A DNA stretch of 64,000 nucleotides from Adenanthera pavonina. Taxonomy: Eukaryota; Streptophyta; Magnoliopsida; Fabales; Fabaceae. Numbering within the stretch: position 1 is the first letter of the stretch; the number at the start of each line of letters is the position of its first letter. Position numbers and translations under genes: made by a program. Positions 37,101-48,144 of this stretch are shown piece after piece. Location: assembly GCA_026686845.1 (NCBI GenBank), contig JAIVEN010000014.1:33130001-33194000 (forward strand), written 5' to 3'. Below the pieces are notes generated by a model that saw only the letters and a program-made list of their open reading frames with translations, searched no databases and had not been told where the DNA came from.

Positions 37101-40100
37101 TCCAAAACCTTTGGATTCAACCAATACTGCTTTAGCGGTATCCCTGATCTTTTTAGCCATCTCATCCCACAAGATGTTACCACTTCCTTGCAAGTCCTAA
37201 TTACCTTCCTCCATAACTTTCCTCGTAAAGATCACTTGTTTCTCACCTTTTAGTTGCCACCACTTAATCCTATGATTTAAAGCTTTTCGACTTTTCAGTT
37301 TACGATTTTTAACTATCACATCAAGGACCAAGACCCTATGTTGTGAAGTTAAACTCTCACCAGGGATTACTTTGCAGTCTTTACAAGTTGATCTATCTGA
37401 GTTCTTTACCAAGAAGTCAATTTGCAACCTTGGGACTCCACTCTTATATGTAATTAAATGCTCCTCCCACTTCTTGAAACAGGTGTTTACAATCGTAAAG
37501 TTGTAAGCCATTGAAAAATCAAGAATGAAATGTCCCTCCTCATTTACTTCTCCAAAGCCATAACCGCCGTGAACTCCCATATATTGTCTTGTCTCTTTTC
37601 CAACATGACATTTAAGGTCCCCCCCAATGAGGTTCTTTTCCTCTTGTGAGATATCTTAAACCAAGCCCTCCAGATCTTCCCAGAACTTTTCCTTAATATG
37701 TGCGTCCGACCCTACTTGAGGTGCATAAGCACTAATAACATTGAGTGTATCATGTCCAATAGTCAATTTTAAGGATAGGATCCTATTTCCAATCCTTCTG
37801 ACTTCTACCACATTCTTTTTCCAGTCTTTGTCCACAATAATACCAACTCCATTCCTTGCTTTAACCTTCCCTACATACCAAAGTTTATAACCACTAGTGT
37901 AAAGTTTATAACCACTAGTGTCTAACTCCTTAGCCTTTTCTCCCACCCATTTAGTTTCTTGAAGACATAAGATATTAATTCTCCTTCAAATCATAGCATC
38001 CACCACCTCCATAGATTTACCTGTTAACGTACCAATATTTCAAGAACCGAATCTAATCTTGCTTTTCTGGGCTAGCTTCTTTACCCACATCCGTCTAGCA
38101 TGATGTGGGAACCCTTGCTCATTTAACACTACACCCAGGCGCCGATGTAGCGGCTCTAGCTTATTTGACACTGCATTCGAGCCATACAGCACGTTATTTC
38201 TAGGCAACGACCTAGCCTTAGCGCATATATGTCTTTGATCCATATCATGAGATTCAACAGATTTTTACGTTGGCTGTCAAGGGCCTAACACAACCCTCCT
38301 CCTTTACCCGGGCTTGGGACTGGCTATGACACTACATAGGTGGAGTTACTCTTCAGTTGTAAATCATTAGAGAATATTTTTTCGACCTCTATTTGTGTTA
38401 GAGATGTTAACCTTTTTGTAGAAACAATCGCTTGGTGTTTCCCTACACTAAGATTCTACCGAGAATATGTAGAAAGAAGTGTTTACAGAATAAAAACTCT
38501 TTTGAAAAGTAGATAATACATTAAAAGCTCACTCTATTGAGATGAGTTTTTCAAACAATGCTAATATAGAAGGATTTTACAAATTGTTGCAACATTTTGG
38601 TTAAGATTGTTTTTCATAAATTCAAATGAGATTCTATTCATAGATTTGTGGCTCAACTAGCCGTTAGACACAAGATCTATCCATTAAAAACGTTAACCAA
38701 TGGTTACTTTGCAAAATTAGCTATTCACCAACCGCATTTAATGCGTCTGACACTTTGAAATTCGAATTTTTGGGTATCAATAGACGAATTTAGCAGAGAC
38801 CATAGCTAAAGACTTCAACGTTAATCTTTCAAATGTTTTTCATAAGTTCAAATGTTGAGTTCCACTTTCACTTGGTCATTTCCTTCTTGGCATACTCCCT
38901 TCTAATCTTCTTCTTAGAGCATCCTTTCTCTTCTCCTTTCATGAGTGAGACATAATATTGATTTCCATTTCTTTATTCCAATGCTCACTCTTCCTACTTG
39001 GACCATACTACATGTAATATATTTCACTTACAAACCAAGTAGTTAGTCTGGTTTATATATCCAACTATTATTCATTGTAAAAGTACAATGGATATATTTG
39101 CACATAGCATGATATATGCATTATAACCATAATTAAATATATGTTAACGCACATTTTACTTTTTTAAGGAACATTATATATGTTAGATACATATGATGTA
39201 TTTATTCCTTATTACTCTATATTTGTCATCATCAAAACTTATATTATATTAAACCTAACAAGCTTCACTAATTCTTAAGCCTTCCACAATTTTACATAAA
39301 ACACATTCTTAGAGATCATGTTCTATTATTTGTAAGGGAGAACAATCAGTTATTTTTGTGTCATATTGACCAGCTGACCAAGATGAAATTTGGCATGTGC
39401 AATTGTGCATATTGGTTATTGGGATTTTATGACGAGGAATCTCATCTCTGAACTTTGTGAGAATCTAATTTCTTAAGCTTATTTCAAGGGTTGTGAAGTT
39501 GACTGTTTACAAATTAGTGTAGATTTGCTCACTTTTTATTTTTTATTTTTTTTGGTCTGTCTGTACTCTTAAACTAAGTTAAAAAGGAATTAGTGATTTC
39601 TGATGTCATGCCTTTTTAACATAAAACCATTTATTTTTAATATATTTGCTGTTCTAAGACTATTGAATGTCTACATTTTACTAAATTTTAACAAAATTTT
39701 ATGTGCAGTTTGCTGTGATGTATGAAGCCCGCGCAAATAGTGGTATTGACCGCATGGAAATTATCGACACAGTTGCAAAATCAGTTCCTGGACCTCATAA
39801 AGTTGATCTTAAAAATCCTGATAAAACCATAGTAGTTGAGATTGTCAAGGTAAGGAAATCACTCCCTTTCTGAAATATAATTTGAATGGTATGCTCGTAC
39901 TGTGGTAAGAGTGCCATGATTATGTCAAAATAGATTTTAATTTGTATGCTGTCACTGCTTTACTGATACACTTATACCCTTACAGTAGTGTGTTGTCTTC
40001 ATACATTTGAGTCTTGTTATGATGGATCCTAAATGGTGACTAAACCAGCAGGTTGGACCAGAAAGCTGGTGAACCAACCGTAGGTTCAGTCTGTTTTAAT

Positions 40101-40709
40101 TTCCAAATTGCTTGACAAAACACTGATCATAAACCAGATGATTTGGGCAACAACCAATAAAACCGGTTTTGATATTTTTGTCTAAATCAAACTTTTGGTA
40201 TCCTGTATTAGAGGCCTATGATATTTAATGAATTTTAACCAAATAATTTTACATAAATTCGCTACCTTATACATAATACTAATTTCTATATCTTTAAATA
40301 TTTATATTTATTTTAAATATTAGCTTACAATATATGCTTTGATTTAATTGAAAATATTCATTTACTTATATTTCTTATATATATATTCTAAAAAATGCTT
40401 TAACCCAGCTAAATCGAGATTAGACTGTGGAATCATAACATGCTTCTTTATCTCAATTGGATGGTTGGTTGGTTTTAGAACATATAGTGTCATTGTTTTT
40501 CCCTCAAGGTTAGATTCAACTATAGTGTTGCTGTTTTTGAATATTTTCTTAGACATTGCCATATATATACATATACATATATATATGTATATCTATAGCT
40601 AACACAACCTATTTCTTTTTGTCAGACTGTATGCTTGATCGGTGTCATTGAAAAATATAAGGAATTAGCCAAGTACAATCTCAGGCAGTTAACATCCAGA
40701 AAGGTCTGA
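28150..40709 (+). CDS. THUMP domain protein, THUMPD1/Tan1-type tRNA acetylation cofactor (seven exons)
   Basis: Coding exons are 28150-28230, 28346-28465, 30608-31030, 32693-32832, 32979-33099, 39709-39849 and 40626-40709. They give 369 residues, with consistent phases and GT-AG introns. The N-terminus is basic (KGNKRKRYLPHN). Then comes the family signature RPGVQGFFITCDGGRE, FYEELVHGED, an acidic linker at about residues 103-127, RCFVKLDSGCNGVVFVQMRK, and the THUMP domain (about 215-350), including LRILPIELACYASEEEISKA, FAVMYEARANSGIDR and IVVEIVKTVCLIGVIEKYKE. Human THUMPD1 is 353 residues, so the length fits. In yeast and human this protein binds tRNA-Ser and tRNA-Leu and serves Kre33/NAT10 in making N4-acetylcytidine at position 12. 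The same role here is inferred. Intron 5 is 6.6 kb because of nested transposons. The first donor (aat|gtctct) is weak. Confidence 0.9.
29613..30246 (-). mobile_element. 5'-truncated RTE-type LINE fragment
   Basis: It aligns with the 3' end of the LINE at 35162-38353: both begin aacaacaa...cttatcctactaagt and continue through the same decayed RT C-terminus. Similarity stops near 30238. It is flanked by the 8-bp duplication ccaaaaca (29613-29620 and 30239-30246), as expected for target-primed insertion of a 5'-truncated LINE. It lies in intron 2 of the THUMP gene, antisense to it. Confidence 0.8.
31209..31502. mobile_element. Stowaway/Tc1-mariner-like MITE
   Basis: The left end cttcctacgtcatatattat and the right end (complement ctccctccgtcctatattat) form inverted repeats continuing into aagagcttt. 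The element is flanked by TA on both sides (31207-31208 and 31503-31504), the usual target duplication of the Tc1/mariner superfamily. It is 294 bp, has no coding capacity, and lies in intron 3 of the THUMP gene. Confidence 0.75.
34710..34979. repeat. 270-bp duplication inside the solo LTR, first copy
   Basis: 34710-34979 recurs at 38431-38691 in the same orientation (shared blocks such as acagaataaaaactctttt and attttacaaattgttgcaac). The other solo LTR, 4337-6625, has this block once. The second copy follows the small-LTR target site after a short unrelated stretch (38413-38430). The order suggests a local tandem duplication in the LTR before or during the nested insertions. Confidence 0.7.
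35162..38353 (-). mobile_element. Nearly full-length RTE-type LINE
   Basis: Read on the minus strand, the element starts near the CCAGTCCCAAGCCCGGG block (38307-38330), a familiar plant RTE 5' sequence, and ends ...ACTTAGTAGGATAAGGCTAA followed by TGTTGTTGTTG at 35161-35185. The length of about 3.2 kb matches full plant RTE elements. It is flanked by a 13-bp target duplication, cagttgtaaatca (35149-35161 and 38354-38366). The 3' tail is a short GTT repeat rather than poly(A), as is common in this clade. Confidence 0.88.
35188..38243 (-). pseudogene. LINE endonuclease/reverse transcriptase ORF, degenerate
   Basis: The frame is broken into pieces but the domains are in order. An N-terminal part (38243-38040) leads into an APE-type endonuclease (37946-37200) with GVGIIVDKDW, ISAYAPQVGS and SQHRVLVLDV, where the usual SDHR has Q for D. 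Reverse transcriptase follows (36731-35601), with SKAIGPDSIPIEIWK, FGFMPERSTTEAI, VFIDLEKAYDRIPRDVLW, LHQGSSLSPYLF and FANDIVLIEDS. The catalytic FADD is FAND here (35949-35960), so the enzyme would be dead even if made. The C-terminal RTE tail is at 35559-35188 (MLRWMCGHTKLNKIRN). Stops lie near 37656, 37197, 36765, 36261 and 35560. Confidence 0.87.
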
Positions 40710-42354
40710 ATGCTTTCCCCTTGATATGCATGCAGAGTTGCTTCAAACTTTTTATAAGCTTCCTAGTTAAACGTTAGTATGCCAACTTTATTTTAATATT
40801 CTGGTGATCGTGAAAGTTGTCGTCGGATTTGCATGGTTTAGATTTTGCTAATTGACACACAATTTAGTTAAACAAAAAAGAAATTCAAAATATTTGGGGT
40901 GTGCGCGCCACTCAGCGATATAGATCTAGACTTGTCTATGGGTTAACATTTCAAATTAATTACTCTCTATATGATAAATATTGGGTTGTCAAGAGAGAAC
41001 AAATTGTGTGAAAAAAAAGAAAAAAGAAAAAACAGAGAGGACAAATTTTGAGGGAAGGAGGAGAGGGAGAGAGGACAATTATACCTTCCTCACCTTATTT
41101 AAGGTCCTAGCATCACATTATCTTAATTATTTATTTATTTTTAATCTATCTTTTCAAATAGAATGAACCTTACACTTTAACCTTATTTTTTTTATCATTT
41201 ATATAATTTTCAAATCAATTCAATTTAATTTTTATCTCAAATCACTTTAGCTATATGATTTATATTGTAAAAAAAATTATATTTTTGCATTTAAAAAAAA
41301 ATTTGATAATTGACTATTTCCTTTTTTTTATCCACAAGGAGTAATTCTCTCCCATGCTAATAAAGACCTAAATATTTTGACCGGGAAGGTTTATTTTATA
41401 ATGTGCCTAAGTTCGCACGCTAGGGGGAAATCGATAGATATCAACTACGTAGGTCTATTTTGTGTGTGCGAGTCCATTTCTTTTTTTAACCCATTCATTT
41501 GTCTAATTTTACATCTTAGTATATATAGACTAAGATTTTCACCAATTTGAGCAACGTGAGACTTTTTTTTTTTTTTTTACACACATATTTCAACAAGAGA
41601 AAAGCGTGGGATATGAGTGATCTGTCTTTACGTTCTTCATTAGCTATATGGTCTCTTTGGCCAGAATCTGTAAGCGCGGAAGGTTGGCCTCTAAGCAAGT
41701 CTGAGACCAAGAGTGGGAGCCTTCAGCCTTTAATGGTTGAAAAATAAGAGAAAAACAAAAACAAGTGACTGTTACAGAATGTAGGAAAGAGGAACCAAAG
41801 GTTCTAATAAAAGCATTGAGGATGTATTAATGCTTTATAGAAAGGCAAAAAAAAAAAATAATTGAAGTGGCATCTACTAATCAATGCTATGTATAAAACT
41901 TTTGCGGGATCTGCATTGTTGGAAATAGGTTGGCGTACCTCTACATGTTCCTTTTCTGTGTTTTCTCCTGACTTCTGGCCATGGAAACTGGTGGCTAATA
42001 AAGAAATAGAAAGAACAGACTATTCCATATGAAACGAATTACGATACAACGTAATGTCAAAAGGCAAAAGGAATCAAGAATCAAATGTTAAGTTGAGAAA
42101 GAATCAGAACAGATTTCTGGTGTCGTCTGCTACTGATACAAAAGAGAAAATCAGAGAAAAGAAAGAAAGATACAGTTAAAAGGAAGAACACTAGGCACTT
42201 GCAATGGTTTTACAATAAGAAATGGAACAGAAAGGACAGACTATACTATATTAAAGGATTGATTAGGATATAACAATGTCAAAAAGGCAAAAGCGTGGAA
42301 ATGGAATCAAGAATCAAATGTTAAGTTGAGAAAGAAATGGAGGAGTGTCAGCTT

Positions 42355-42530
42355 ATTGTATTCCGTCGTTCCAGCGGCGACAGAAACCCAATCGCCCGCA
42401 GTCTGGTAGCCACGCCGGCGTAAACTGCTAAAAACACTAGTAGTTTCCTCCCTTCGCGTATGGCTGTATTCTGCGCTTCTTACTACACCAGTAAGGATCT
42501 CAACAATTTTGATTCTGGTATCGCTTAATG
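42355..42530. other. GC-rich island in AT-rich DNA
   Basis: The stretch includes cgtcgttccagcggcgacag, cgccggcgtaaactgc and a 22-codon ORF starting at ATG 42461 (MAVFCASYYTSKDLNNFDSG). Base composition is unlike the flanks. It may be a piece of a gene or first exon, but no family is recognisable. Confidence 0.3.
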
Positions 42531-43289
42531 AAAATAAATAAATAAAATGGAATAAAAAGAAGATTAAAAGTGAAAATATATATATATATATTTTGGTCTT
42601 TATTTAAAGAAATCGATTTCTTTAATAATAACTTCAAAATATTTGAGGCTTAAGATAATGCATATATTTTAAGAAAATTATTAAATTAAATAATCTAGCT
42701 TGTAAAATATAATTATAAAAATATATTTGTATATTTTAAAAGTTTTAATTAAAAAATACCTTTTTGTCATCCTAATAAAGTTTTGTCAAGTAAATACCAA
42801 TACATTAATAAGTGAACTTTTTTTTAAGCACACGAAGTTAGTCTTAATATTGTTAATGTAGTTTTGATGCTGGTGATTCTAATTGATTTAATTATTACCT
42901 CAAATTGGTTTCTACGATTTGATTGTAACATAAAAGAATTTATCTCAAGTGTTTTTACTTTTTTGACCAACTCAACTAAGCTGGGTTGAATGACTTTCAA
43001 TGGTAAGATGAATTAATATTTGTCTCATGTAAATTGTTAAATTGTTATTTTTATCAATGAAGTCTTATATCAAATTATTTGAATTCTAGTTATATCTTAT
43101 ATATATATAGGAGATTTTAGTATTTAAGTGGATTTTAGTAATACATTTTTCATATATTTTTAGTAATTTACTTTTAATATCTAAATGTTTTCTTGGTCCT
43201 CAAAAAAAAAATAACCTATAAGAATATTTGGAAAATAAAGAGAGAAGTGCTCGAGTGTGAAAAGGGTCAAAAGCGTGGGTCCCACACAG

Positions 43290-44365
43290 GAAGCTTCTTA
43301 TTTAAAGGATATATGCAAAGATTGTGCACAAAAAACTCAACAATAAACTGGGTCTGGGTCAATAGTACCGAGTAATTTTGGATTCTAAGAATATATGATG
43401 TAAGATAAGATTGTGTTCACATTTTAGTAATTCTTCGTCTCAAATACACCTAATGTCACGTACTTTCTTTCAATGCTGGCCTTTTTTTTTTTGGAGTTAT
43501 TATGAAACTAACCTAATTTTTATAAAAAATTAACTCAAAATTTTGTCAAGTAAATATTTTAATAAATAAATATTATAGTTTAATAAAAATATATATTAGA
43601 ATTTGATAACAAAAAGTTTCTAAATAAATTTATAATATTAAATTTTTTTTGAACATGGTTGGAAGAAAAATATATTCAACAAAAAATGTGATGAAAAATA
43701 TATAAAAAAGGGGAAATTGAAATTTCATGAGATTCAAGAGAAATATTTATATTTTCATAATTTGAAAAATTATAACTTAGAGTTGGAAAATTCCAATTGA
43801 GATGTGAAAATGTCCAATAAAAATTTAAAAATTTTCATTAAAAATAAAATTTTATGTCTGAAATTTTGAGTTTAAAAATTTTAAATTTATATGAAATTTT
43901 TTGAGTCTTTATTAGATATTTTTATGTATCAATTAAAATTTTGTATGTCCAAATTAAAATTTTTTCAAGTCACGAAGACAAATAGTTCACTGTGGTGATT
44001 CATTGTTGCACATGATAATACAAATAAAAAAACAAAAAAAAAAGTAGCTAGAATTGCACCACATCCAGACACGCACAGAGTGCCACGCATCGAAACGGCC
44101 CCCAGGTGGGGCACGGGAAGCAGCTTATTTATAGGAAAAATAAAAATACACACACACATATATATCTACATATAAAGATTTTGCACAATGAATTCAACAA
44201 TAAACTGAGTCTGGGTGAAAAGTACCCAGCAATTTTGAATTCTAAGAATACAAGATTGTGTTCACAAATTAGTAATTCTTCGTCTCAAATACACTTCATG
44301 TCACGTGCTTTCTTTCAATACTGGTCTTTTTTATTTTTTCTGAGTTATTATGAAACTAATAATAT
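43290..44365. repeat. Diverged direct duplication (about 230 bp, copies about 830 bp apart)
   Basis: 43290-43510 and 44120-44365 share ordered blocks such as caacaataaactg(g/a)gtctgg, aagattgtgttcaca, gtaattcttcgtctcaaata and gttattatgaaactaa. No terminal motifs were seen. It may be a local duplication or two copies of a small repeat. Confidence 0.65.
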
Positions 44366-44906
44366 ATCATATATATATATATATATAAATAAAACATCAA
44401 TTAATTATATGGAAACTATTTATCAAATTAATAGTTTCACTAACGAACCAAGTGGGAAAATGAATCATTTTATTTAAACAAATTTAAAAAAAATTCAATT
44501 ATTGATAAATTTATAATATAGCAAAAGTAATATTTAAATTCTTTTAATTATCTTATATATATGATATTATCAAGTAATATATAAGTATTATCAAGTACAA
44601 ATAAAATAACTTTCTTAGCATGATTTTTTTTACTCTCAAAACTCGAAATTAGGACTAGCTTAAAGAGTATTTAGTATATTGTCATTTAATTCAATTACCA
44701 CTAGTAAAGTAATATTTACTTTGATAAATTACTATAAAAATGTATATAAATACATATTTATATGTGTATATTAAAATTTTTGTATAATTTAGTCCAAAAA
44801 GTTTTAAATATATGAAAATGTTAATTTCTTTTCTTAATTTGGGCTCCCCTAGCTTCATCCTAGATCCGTCCGTGATAGCCACTGTGATTTTTGTTTTAAT
44901 ATTATC

Positions 44907-45538
44907 TGTTATGAAATTAAGTAAAAGATAAATAGCATATTCATAAAAGTAAGAGAGTAATATAGAAAAAACAATGGGGAGAGAATTTCTTATTCATTTT
45001 CAAGGATATCAAATGTATTATACATCACCTCTATTTATATGCATCAAAACCTTAAATTCTAACCCAAGAGTTATATTAAAATAATTCTACATAATGGTAC
45101 AATTTATAACCTTTTTAGGTTATACATATTAATCATGGAAAAACTTATAACAAATTATTCATTTTGATCATAATAGTTATGAAGTTTTAAAGGGGGAATT
45201 TCAAGGGATAATTATTGGGAGTTATGGACATTCACATATAAAATTATAATACTTAATCCGGTTCAAAATATAAGTTTTCTTTTAGAGTTTTTTTTATCTA
45301 GAATATAAGTCACATTTAGTAATTTCTAGAGCATTAAATATTTTTTCCTATTTTGTCCTTATCTACAATTAAATGTAAGAGAGATAACAAACTTTAAATA
45401 TAATGCATTAAATGGGGGTATTATGGAAAAATAATGTATTTATTTGATAGATTTAATGAGTGAAAGTAACTTTCTTGATTTCTGTGTAATAATTCAAATA
45501 TGACTTATATTTTGGACTGGATAGAGTATTTTATAACA
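44907..45538 (-). repeat. 3' LTR of the minus-strand Copia, with MITE inside
   Basis: Blocks such as aacaatggggagag, atcacctctatttata and cataatggtacaatttataa match the LTR at 58556-58920. Without the MITE at 45252-45526 the LTR is about 355 bp. Confidence 0.7.
45252..45526. mobile_element. Tc1-mariner-like MITE inside the Copia LTR
   Basis: Inverted ends: cttaatccggttcaaaatat at the left and the complement of atattttggactggatagag at the right. TA flanks both sides (45250-45251 and 45527-45528). It is 275 bp and non-coding. It interrupts the LTR between tataatac and gtattttataaca. Confidence 0.72.
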
Positions 45539-46147
45539 CTCCTCCTTTTATGTCCATAACAAATATTGTCTCTTTAAAACTTTACTAGGAAAAATCCAAT
45601 TAAAGAAAAATCTAGTAAAGGAAAAAGAGTAAACAATATTTACAAAATTATTAGAAGCTACCTTATTAAAAATCTAATTAGGAAAACCCAATAGGACAAA
45701 ATGTTGGTTAAGGGAAAAGGAGCACAAGATGATTTTTACTCTCTTAATGACAATGTCACTTCTTATTCTTGAGTAATTGAATTAAGACTATACATCAACT
45801 TCTCCAATATGATTACAATTGTTGATGCCTTTGTGAATGAATCTTCCTTTTAGTTAAGTTATGTATAATGCATTGCTTTGGTATAATATTTTGAAATATT
45901 TTTCTTTGTACATATTTTTAGGAAATGCCAAGTCATTAATATATTTTCTATTTTCTTTATACATTCTAAAAATAGCAAATAGTCATAGATCACTACAATA
46001 TAGCTATATTTTCAAACATAAATAACCTCTTTGAAATTAGGAAAGTATTTTACACCTACATATTCAATCAATAGTAATTCTAGTTAAGTTAAATATAATG
46101 ATTTCTAACAGTTGTCCCTCAAAACTATCACAAATACATGTATAACT

Positions 46148-48136
46148 TCATTGTAATATTTATTTTTTCAATAAGAATTTAATCTTGTTAGCAAAAATAT
46201 ATAATAAATGTGACATTAGCAAGATATATGAGTACTTTCTTAAATATATGATACCTATGGACTAATGAGTTCATTATTTTCTTGAGGATAAAATTATTGA
46301 GGTTCTAAGTAGATGTGTTTTAAACCTATTCAAGATCTTATTAAAATTCTTGATCTTCAGATCGAGTAAAAATTTTAATTTTTCATTATCATTCATCTCA
46401 AATTCTTCCTTCAAATAATCAATTGTTTTTCCAAACTCTTTGAGGGTTTTAATCAGCAAATATAACAAACTTTAATTTAAATATATTTATAAAATATATG
46501 GATAAATCGGACAACTTTTAATCGACAAATAAATTTTTACAAAGGTCTATTTTTCCTGGCAAAATTTACAAGCGTCTAGCATTTTTAAATCTTTCAAGGA
46601 TTCTCGTATACATTTTACCATCTAGTAAGCTATATAAATAGTTTATAATCATGCAAGCTCTTCAATGGTTTTAATCAATACATATAACAAACTTTAATTT
46701 AAATATATTTATAAAATATATGGATAAATTGGACAACTTTTAATCCATAAATGGACTTTTACAAAGGTTTGTTTTTCCAAAGAAAATTTAAATGCTACTA
46801 GTATTTTTAATCATTCTGGGATTCATATACATTTTACTATCTAGTAAGCCATATAAATAGATTATAATCTTATTATATACATATAAAATTTTGTCTGCTA
46901 TCTGAGTAATGAAATATTAAAAAACATTTACATCCACGACAAGATAATATTTCTACATATAATCAATCTAGACATTTGCAAAAACCTTTATACTTTAAGT
47001 CATGCTTTATATTTCTCAATTGGTTTTCACTTCAGTGTCTATTTATATGATACTAATTTCTCAATTAGAGTGCTTGGAATACAAGTCCAAAAACTTTATA
47101 TTTTGAAAGTAAATTCAATCCAACTCATGTTTTGTCTTTTTCTTTTCTTTTGGCTAATCACCTTTCTACCTACAATTCAAAATAAATTTACATTCAAAAT
47201 CAGCATTTGATTGTACTATTTTAATATCATAAAAAATATTATCAACTTTATTTGTTTTGGTTCCATCTTTCTTACAATGATATAACTTATTGAGATCTCT
47301 TCATTATTTTTAGGTACCTAAACTCTTCTAGAGTTTTACAACGAGTTATGTCTTAGATCTTTTATAGAGTGTTCGTCTCCTCAATATGATTATCTTGATT
47401 ATTTACTCCTTTTTTTTCTAAAATTTTTATCTTTAGAACTAATTAATTCTTCACGCTTCAAAAGTGATTCATTTATATTTGTCCTGCTAGGACATTGATG
47501 GAGCATTCTTCACTTGAATATGAGATTTAGTAATTTTTATTTAGGTCAGTAATAACATCTGTTAGTTATTTTTCAATATTTTATGAGTACATTAATTTAT
47601 CAATTTCTGGTTCATACTTCTTTATATGTGAGGATCTAGATAAACTTATGATAATGCTTTTCACCTATTTTGCTATTCCAGCAACTTATTATCTCCCCCT
47701 CATACTTGGAAAACAAATTATACAATATAAGTCTCCTATATCCATTTATTTTCTTTAAAAAATCCTTTTGCTTCATATAGAAACAAACAAAAGGAAGGAT
47801 AATTTTAACCAATATTTACTACCGACTTTTCTTTGAGTATCCATCTACATATATTGTGGTGGAGCAATAAGAATATATATTTCATATTTAATATTTTAAA
47901 ATGGAAAATTTCTACCTCTAACCAAAGTCAATTGTAATGGGGGAAAATTTTATAAATTTATTGGTTTGATGTTTGTAAGTGTTGCAACATTTAAAAATCT
48001 TGTTCTCACAAGTATTAGTCTAATTATTTATTGGAAGCATTTGATAAATAATTTGTTAGACTATTTTGTTAAATAGGTTTTTCAATTGTTCTTCTAATAA
48101 GTATGTCACTATCATTGAAAGCATAACATATAAATT
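46148..48136. repeat. 2-kb direct repeat, copy 1
   Basis: It starts at aacttcattgtaatatttat and ends at gcataacatataaattcac, and aligns along its whole length with 51944-53935 at roughly 90% or more by eye. It appears to be internal sequence of the Copia element. Minus-strand 46274-46468 translates to LKEEFEMNDNEKLKFLLDL, a decayed version of the Copia RT segment usually reading FEM-D-GK--F-LGL. Confidence 0.85.
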
Positions 48137-48144
48137 CACAATCA

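Larger units (their letters stand above)
34980..38400 (+). mobile_element. Small solo LTR (about 219 bp), split by the LINE
   Basis: The sequence starts tgttagaagatgctagaat at 34980 and continues to 35161, then resumes at 38367 and ends near 38400 (atttgtgtta). A TATA-like ttgtatatatacgggtg (35124-35140) is followed by gtacttctcagttgtaaatc, which looks like the promoter and R region of a short Copia-type LTR. The flanking 5-bp sites are gagac (34975-34979) and gagat (38401-38405). The end is tta rather than ca, so the terminus may have mutated or my boundary may be off by a few bases. Confidence 0.55.
34371..39260 (-). mobile_element. SIRE-family solo LTR, interrupted by nested insertions
   Basis: The left end tgttaggtttggctgatcgc and right end aaacctaaca match the solo LTR at 4337-6625, and the orientation is the same (minus). 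The flanking target duplication is a perfect AGCTT (34366-34370 and 39261-39265). Shared internal blocks include the tail around 38860-39250 (gttccactttcacttggtca). It differs from the other copy in three ways. It lacks the dyad array, has a 270-bp internal duplication, and carries a small LTR plus a LINE inside. It sits in intron 5 of the THUMP gene, antisense to it. Confidence 0.85.
40710..44906. other. Intergenic region downstream of the THUMP gene
   Basis: AT-rich DNA with no convincing gene. It contains poly(T) at 41563-41578, a TA microsatellite at about 42573-42590 and another at 44367-44388. The text cctagatccgtccgtgatag near 44860 recalls old plant transposon ends. The THUMP gene's 3' UTR and poly(A) site should lie in the first few hundred bases. 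Confidence 0.4.

Noticed and set aside
41547..41747. 66-codon ORF (MSNVRLFFFFLHTYFNK...) and its minus-strand partner
   Set aside because: The start runs through a poly(T) tract, there is no recognisable domain, and neighbouring splice sites do not extend it.
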